Below are positions 61,552 through 64,000 of a DNA stretch of 64,000 bases, in pieces (within the stretch, counting starts at the first letter, position 1; the number at the start of each line of letters is the position of its first letter). Position numbers and translations under genes: made by a program. The notes under the pieces are model-generated. The model made no database searches. It saw nothing but the letters and a program-made list of their open reading frames with translations, and had not been told where the DNA came from. The stretch is from Polaribacter sp. MED152 (GTDB taxonomy: Bacteria; Bacteroidota; Bacteroidia; Flavobacteriales; Flavobacteriaceae): positions 62,001 to 126,000 of the forward strand of contig NC_020830.1 in NCBI RefSeq assembly GCF_000152945.2, in the 5' to 3' direction.

Positions 61552-62859
61552 TTATAAAGTTGATGATAATTCCATTAAAATAGTACAAGCAATTGCGCCA
61601 ATTGTACCAATTGCATAACCAAACACAGCTAGTAATACACCAACTGTTGCTAAAGAAGGATGAAATGCTTGTGCAACAATTGGGGCAGAAGCTGCACCAC
61701 CAACATTTGCTTGGCTTCCTACTGCCAAAAAGAAGTATGGAGCTTTAATAATTTTGGCTACTATAATTAAAAGTACTGCATGAATGGTCATCCACACTAA
61801 TCCAATTATCATTAATCCTGGGTTCTCTAAAGCTTGATTTAAATCCATTTTCATACCAATAGTGGCCACTAAAATGTAAATAAAAACACTACCTAATTTA
61901 CTTGCGCCTGCACCTTCGTAGTTTTTGGCTTTGGTGTACGATAGTAGTATAGCAACAATTGTAGATACGCTTATTAACCAAAAGAAGCTAGAACCTAAGA
62001 AAGAGAAAATATTTCTCCATGTTTGCGATTCTATAGAAGCTACGAAATTCGAGAAGAATTCAGCCAGATATTTGGAACAAAAATGACCAAAACCTACAGT
62101 TCCAAATCCGATAGCTAGCATTATCATTAAGTCTGTTAAACTTGGATTTCTTCTTACTTTTTCAGAGAAATGAATTACTTTTTGCTTTAAATCTTCAATG
62201 GCAGAAGTATCTGCCTTTAACCATTTGTCAATTTTGTCTTTTTTACCAATACCTATTAATAAAATAGCCATCCAAACATTGGCAACCACAATATCTACAA
62301 TTACCATTCCTCCATATTTAGAAGGATTATATTGATAAATTTCTAACATTGCTGTTTGGTTTGCTCCACCACCAATCCAACTTCCTGCTAAAGTTGATAA
62401 GCCTCTCCAAACCGCATCAAAATCTGCACCACCAACTGTTTCAGGAGAGAAAATAGAGATTAATAGAATAGCTATAGGACCACCAATAATAATACCTACA
62501 GTACCTGTAAAAAACATAATTAATGCTTTAGAACCCAAGTTAAAAATGGCTTTTAAATCTATACTTAAAGTCATTAAAACAAGAGCTGCAGGTAATAAAA
62601 ATCTACTTGCCACATAATACAATTGAGATTTATTTTTAATGATTTCTCCTACTTCGTTTTCGGTTTCCCATTCAGGAGCTATAACTCTAAAAGTTGTAAA
62701 AAGAGCAGGTATAAAATAGGCCATAAATAATCCTGGAACAATTTTATAAAATTTACTCCAAAAGCCAGTTTTGATGTTTTCCGTGTAAAAAACAAAACCT
62801 AATGAAAGCATAAGAATACCAAAAACTATGGCATCATTGGTGAAAATTGGTTCTATCAT
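61552..62859 (-). CDS. DUF819 family inner membrane protein
   Basis: A 435-residue protein with about 11-12 hydrophobic segments. The recurring Gly-rich pieces (LSTLAGSWIGGGANQTAMLEI and VGSQANVGGAASAPIVAQAF) are typical of DUF819, a family of predicted carriers with two inverted repeats. A soluble loop (about residues 205-240, DKIDKWLKADTSAIEDLKQK) separates two halves. Members are proposed transporters without known substrates. The start ATG overlaps the stop of the DUF2490 gene by 4 bases (ATGA), so they are translationally coupled. Confidence 0.85.
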   Translation of the reverse strand: MIEPIFTNDAIVFGILMLSLGFVFYTENIKTGFWSKFYKIVPGLFMAYFIPALFTTFRVIAPEWETENEVGEIIKNKSQLYYVASRFLLPAALVLMTLSIDLKAIFNLGSKALIMFFTGTVGIIIGGPIAILLISIFSPETVGGADFDAVWRGLSTLAGSWIGGGANQTAMLEIYQYNPSKYGGMVIVDIVVANVWMAILLIGIGKKDKIDKWLKADTSAIEDLKQKVIHFSEKVRRNPSLTDLMIMLAIGFGTVGFGHFCSKYLAEFFSNFVASIESQTWRNIFSFLGSSFFWLISVSTIVAILLSYTKAKNYEGAGASKLGSVFIYILVATIGMKMDLNQALENPGLMIIGLVWMTIHAVLLIIVAKIIKAPYFFLAVGSQANVGGAASAPIVAQAFHPSLATVGVLLAVFGYAIGTIGAIACTILMELSSTL

Positions 62860-63521
62860 TTTTTATTCTTTAGATGATTTGTGTTTAAAATAATTCCAAA
62901 TTGTAATCTATGAAAACCCTCATCAGGTAATTTCTGGTAAAAGTAGCCGAACTTAAGTTTTAGTTGTTGATTAATTTGATGTAAAAATCCTGCACCTGTC
63001 CAGTTTTGAACAAATCGTTTTGATTTATCAATATTTAAAAACAGTTCATTAAATGCATAAAAAGACCAACTTTTTGTAATAGAATAATTGGCATTCAAAT
63101 CGTAACGAAACCAGTGACTTGATGTTGAATTAAAAAATCGATGTTCAAAGCGTAAACGATGCCTTAGTTTAATATTGTTAAGTTTGCCCTTTAAGTTTAG
63201 GTCTTCGTACAATCTATGCTCTTCTAAATTGTTAGAATAAACCTTAAATTCAGTATTTGTATTAACATAACTATAACCAACAGTAAAATTTATTTTTGGG
63301 TTTATGGTATAATTTAAACCTAGTCTATAAATTTCTTGCTGAAATTCTCCTAAAACTTCATAATACCTATAATGAGCCATAGTTTTAATAGCAATTTTAT
63401 CTGCTATTTTATGAGAACCATTATACATGTACCAAGCACCTAGTTGCTGATCTGATTGCTGCGCTTTTGTTAAAGTGGCACTTAAAACAAAAACGCAGAG
63501 TAAAACTTTTTTTAAGCTCAT
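62856..63521 (-). CDS. DUF2490 family outer membrane protein
   Basis: 221 residues from the ATG at 63521 (signal MSLKKVLLCVFVLSATLTKAQ); an extended TTG start at 63536 is less likely because it would overlap the previous gene. The mature part, QQLGAWYMYNGSHKIADKI, then alternating aromatic strands (MAHYRYYEV; YRLGLNYTINPKINFTVGYSY; HRLRFEHRFF), is the DUF2490 beta-barrel family. Function unknown. It is one base after the upstream gene's stop and overlaps the DUF819 gene by 4 bases, so the three are one operon. Confidence 0.88.
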   Translation of the reverse strand: MSLKKVLLCVFVLSATLTKAQQSDQQLGAWYMYNGSHKIADKIAIKTMAHYRYYEVLGEFQQEIYRLGLNYTINPKINFTVGYSYVNTNTEFKVYSNNLEEHRLYEDLNLKGKLNNIKLRHRLRFEHRFFNSTSSHWFRYDLNANYSITKSWSFYAFNELFLNIDKSKRFVQNWTGAGFLHQINQQLKLKFGYFYQKLPDEGFHRLQFGIILNTNHLKNKK

Positions 63522-63522
63522 T

Positions 63523-64000
63523 CTAATTGACCGCAAAAATTTTGGTGTCTTTAAATGGAGAAATTTTTATGTTTTCAACAGATTTCTTGTACTCCATCCA
63601 ATCATTATTAAAGAAAGTATTAGTTTCTGCGACTGCCTTTTTAAATTCTTCTACAAACTGATTCATAAGAACAGTTTCTGTAGAAGTTTGCTCACCAAAT
63701 CTAGATCTTATATATCTACTTGCTTGACCAAAACGTTGGTTAACTGTAATTTCCGGATTTCTTGTAATACCTTGTCTTTTGTCAATTTTACCAAGATATA
63801 AAGCAATTAATTCATCTATCTTCTTATCGATTTCTTTAGATGCTTTAATTTCGTTTTTAAATTTGGTTTTATCCTCTTTTGTTAAATCAGATTTTATTGA
63901 AGCAACTGTATTTTTACTTTCAACCAATTGTTTTACAACAGCAGCAATTTTAGCTTGATATTGTTCTAGCTCTTTACTGGCATTGTATTTTTGATTTATT
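63523..64000 (-). CDS. C-terminal part of a helical protein (N-terminus outside window)
   Basis: The frame is open to position 64000; about 158 codons are visible, so the listed start is the window edge. The sequence is hydrophilic and mostly helical: YNASKELEQYQAKIAAVVKQ, then SKNTVASIKSDLTKED, KIDELIALYLGKIDKRQG, and an end with FNNDWMEYKKSVENIKISPF. The pattern recalls the C-terminal tail of large BNR-repeat/VPS10-like proteins of Bacteroidota, where coiled helices follow the propeller, but this is a guess. It is the first visible gene of the DUF2490-DUF819 operon. Confidence 0.55.
   Translation of the reverse strand, partial: INQKYNASKELEQYQAKIAAVVKQLVESKNTVASIKSDLTKEDKTKFKNEIKASKEIDKKIDELIALYLGKIDKRQGITRNPEITVNQRFGQASRYIRSRFGEQTSTETVLMNQFVEEFKKAVAETNTFFNNDWMEYKKSVENIKISPFKDTKIFAVN

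Noticed and set aside
63522..63536. TTG start of the DUF2490 gene
   Set aside because: It would overlap the previous gene; the ATG at 63521 begins a good signal peptide one base after the upstream stop.

Overview
The window is AT-rich DNA from a marine-type Bacteroidota, most likely a Flavobacteriaceae close to Polaribacter. This rests on four things: TAnnTTTG promoter elements, type IX secretion (T9SS) sorting domains, a SprB-like/SprF-like pair, and two polysaccharide utilization loci (PULs) of the SusC/SusD type. The genus is inferred from gene style and order, not from a marker gene. No tRNA, rRNA, CRISPR array, insertion sequence or phage gene was seen. No gap longer than 300 bases lacks a gene.

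Positions 1-13.9 kb are mostly housekeeping: a truncated DUF3822 gene and a membrane protein on the minus strand, a RecD-like helicase, an LpxR-like lipid A deacylase, two tandem PPK2 polyphosphate kinases, a 1576-residue T9SS adhesin with its PorP/SprF-like partner, a divergent low-molecular-weight-phosphatase-like protein, an Smr-domain protein and a cysteine desulfurase.

Positions 13.9-40.6 kb form an alpha-glucan (starch/glycogen type) PUL read divergently from about 24.2 kb. Leftward run susC, susD, susE-like, susF-like and a T9SS-exported GH13 amylase. Rightward run a LacI-type regulator, an MFS transporter, beta-phosphoglucomutase, GH65 maltose phosphorylase, an S1 sulfatase, a GH13, an esterase, a GH31 and two more GH13 enzymes. 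In the inferred route, surface amylase and SusE/F capture glucan, SusCD imports oligosaccharides, periplasmic GH13/GH31 trim them, the MFS carrier takes up maltose, and GH65 plus beta-PGM give glucose 6-phosphate. The sulfatase inside this operon is the unexpected member.

Positions 41.0-60.8 kb form a second PUL, for beta-1,3-glucan (laminarin type). It holds a membrane-tethered LuxR-type regulator, susC, susD, a surface lipoprotein with PKD and duplicated glycan-binding-like domains, a second binding-type lipoprotein, a clan-A glycosidase without a clear family, a very large cytoplasmic GH149-type phosphorylase, a GH17, a GH30 and a GPH-family symporter. Both neighbouring PULs end in intracellular phosphorolysis, so each saves ATP.

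Positions 60.8-64 kb carry minus-strand genes: a DUF4369 lipoprotein, a DUF819 membrane protein, a DUF2490 outer membrane protein and the C-terminal end of an unidentified protein that runs off the window.
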